A DNA stretch of 64,000 nt from NCBI RefSeq assembly GCF_900103845.1, contig NZ_FNIJ01000004.1:62001-126000 (forward strand). The letters run 5' to 3'. This document shows positions 63,245 to 64,000 of this stretch, in pieces (positions within the stretch are counted from its first letter, which is position 1; every line of letters begins with the position of its first letter). This stretch comes from Pseudomonas jinjuensis (lineage in GTDB: Bacteria; Pseudomonadota; Gammaproteobacteria; Pseudomonadales; Pseudomonadaceae). The notes below the pieces were generated by a model. It saw only the letters and a program-made list of their open reading frames with translations, was not told the origin of the DNA and did no database searches. Made by a program: the position numbers and the translations under genes.

Positions 63245-64000
63245 CTACGAAGAGCGTGGTTCTACTCCAGCCGGAACTCCACTGCGCGCAGGCGCCACAC
63301 GCCGCCGCATCGCCCCGTAGTAGGTCAGCGCCGGGACCAGCAGGCCGACCACCCAGGCCAGGTCGATGCCATCCAGCGCGTTGGCGACGGGGCCGACGTA
63401 GAGGGTGGTGTTCATGAACGGAATCTCCAGCAGGATGGTCAGCACGAAGCTGCCGCAGGCCACCAGGTTGACCCGTCCGTAGCGCCCGTGGAGGTCGAAG
63501 ATATCCGCGACGCAGTAGTCGCCTTTCCTCAGGCAGTAGTAGTCCACCAGGTTGATGGCGGTCCACGGGATGAGGAAGTAGCTCATGAAGAAGATGAAGT
63601 TCAGGAAGTAGCTGATGAAGTCCTCCTGGCTGATGGTGCAGAGCGCCGTGGCGATCAGGCTGATGGCGAGCATGAACAGCCCGCGCACGAGGGGCGTCAC
63701 CCGCAGGCGGGCGAACGGCTCGATCACCGTGACCGTGGACATGAAGGCGCCATAGAGGTTGAACACGTTGATCGCCACCTGGCCGTAGAGGATGAAGGCG
63801 AACAGCGGCACGGCGGCCGCGCCGAACAGCAGTGCCAGGTGGCTGCCGACGTTGTCGGAGAAGCCGCCGATGGCGACGCTCAGCATGGCGCCGAGGATCA
63901 TCATCCAGGCTCCGCCCGCCACGGTGCCGGCGTAGCTGTACCAGAACACCCGCGACATCGGCGTGGCGCTCGGCAGGTAGCGCGAGTAGTCGGCGACGTA
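63245..64000 (-). CDS. NCS1-family nucleobase/allantoin-type permease, C-terminal part (5' end outside window)
   Basis: About 251 residues are visible; the frame continues past the right edge. The first residues YVADYSRYLP match the NCS1 motif (A.DYSRYLP). Then come seven or so membrane helices (WMMILGAMLSVAIGG, LFAFILYGQVAINVFNLYG, FFMSYFLIPWTAINLVDYY) and a short cytoplasmic tail. Such permeases import cytosine, uracil, allantoin, hydantoins or similar rings, which fits the Rut-like enzymes to the left. The substrate cannot be told. Confidence 0.9.
   Translation of the reverse strand, partial: YVADYSRYLPSATPMSRVFWYSYAGTVAGGAWMMILGAMLSVAIGGFSDNVGSHLALLFGAAAVPLFAFILYGQVAINVFNLYGAFMSTVTVIEPFARLRVTPLVRGLFMLAISLIATALCTISQEDFISYFLNFIFFMSYFLIPWTAINLVDYYCLRKGDYCVADIFDLHGRYGRVNLVACGSFVLTILLEIPFMNTTLYVGPVANALDGIDLAWVVGLLVPALTYYGAMRRRVAPARSGVPAGVEPRSS

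Overview
The window is a 64 kb high-GC gammaproteobacterial chromosome segment, most likely from a Pseudomonas of the P. aeruginosa / P. nitroreducens / P. citronellolis type. I infer this from the glgB...ybhNOP...glgX-treY-malQ-treZ-glgA order (much like PAO1 PA2153-PA2165), from Pseudomonas-type REP palindromes in nearly every larger gap, and from perfect Anr (FNR) boxes. There are no rRNA or tRNA genes, insertion sequences, prophage or CRISPR arrays.

Layout. 1-654: end of glgB. 0.9-10.5 kb: a block that in PAO1 is not between glgB and ybhN. It holds a LysR gene with phnW-phnX (2-aminoethylphosphonate use) and an oxygen-response module: an FAD reductase-like protein, a tandem universal stress protein, two phosphoribosyltransferases, an alpha/beta hydrolase, a [4Fe-4S] FNR paralogue and nicotinate phosphoribosyltransferase. 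Three perfect TTGAT-N4-ATCAA boxes sit before its transcription units. 10.8-13.8 kb: ybhP-clsB-ybhN. 14.0-24.7 kb: a tightly overlapping glycogen/trehalose operon glgA-treZ-malQ-treY-DUF2934-glgX. 25.3-34.6 kb: a stationary-phase/stress-like set of small conserved proteins, hydrolases, a phosphoribosyltransferase and a PAS-PAS hybrid kinase. 34.8-39.7 kb: a caa3-type cytochrome c oxidase with a subunit II carrying two cytochrome c domains and two subunit-III genes. 39.8-43.3 kb: an FMN-reductase-like protein, an SDR and a QEGLA (DUF1704) metallopeptidase-like protein.

43.6-48.4 kb is the most novel part. A sigma-54 activator converges on a five-gene operon of secreted proteins: two have three NQ-rich amyloid-type repeats each, one is a C39-type peptidase, and two have no known function. 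A good sigma-54 promoter lies 48 bp upstream of the first start codon. It resembles the Fap functional-amyloid system but has no FapF-like pore in the window. 48.6-51.4 kb: a WS/DGAT acyltransferase, a tandem REP composite and a Xre-RES toxin-antitoxin pair.

51.5-64 kb is a catabolic island: a polyamine/opine-type ABC importer, a RibBA paralogue, DUF1330, NUDIX, an FCD-type GntR regulator, a carboxymuconolactone decarboxylase-like protein, flavin reductase, aldehyde dehydrogenase, RutD-like hydrolase, DUF1185 and a truncated NCS1 permease. The same operator, TGGTATACCA, stands before three of its transcription starts, so the GntR protein probably controls most of the island. The substrate is unknown; a flavin-dependent oxygenase probably lies beyond the right edge or elsewhere.
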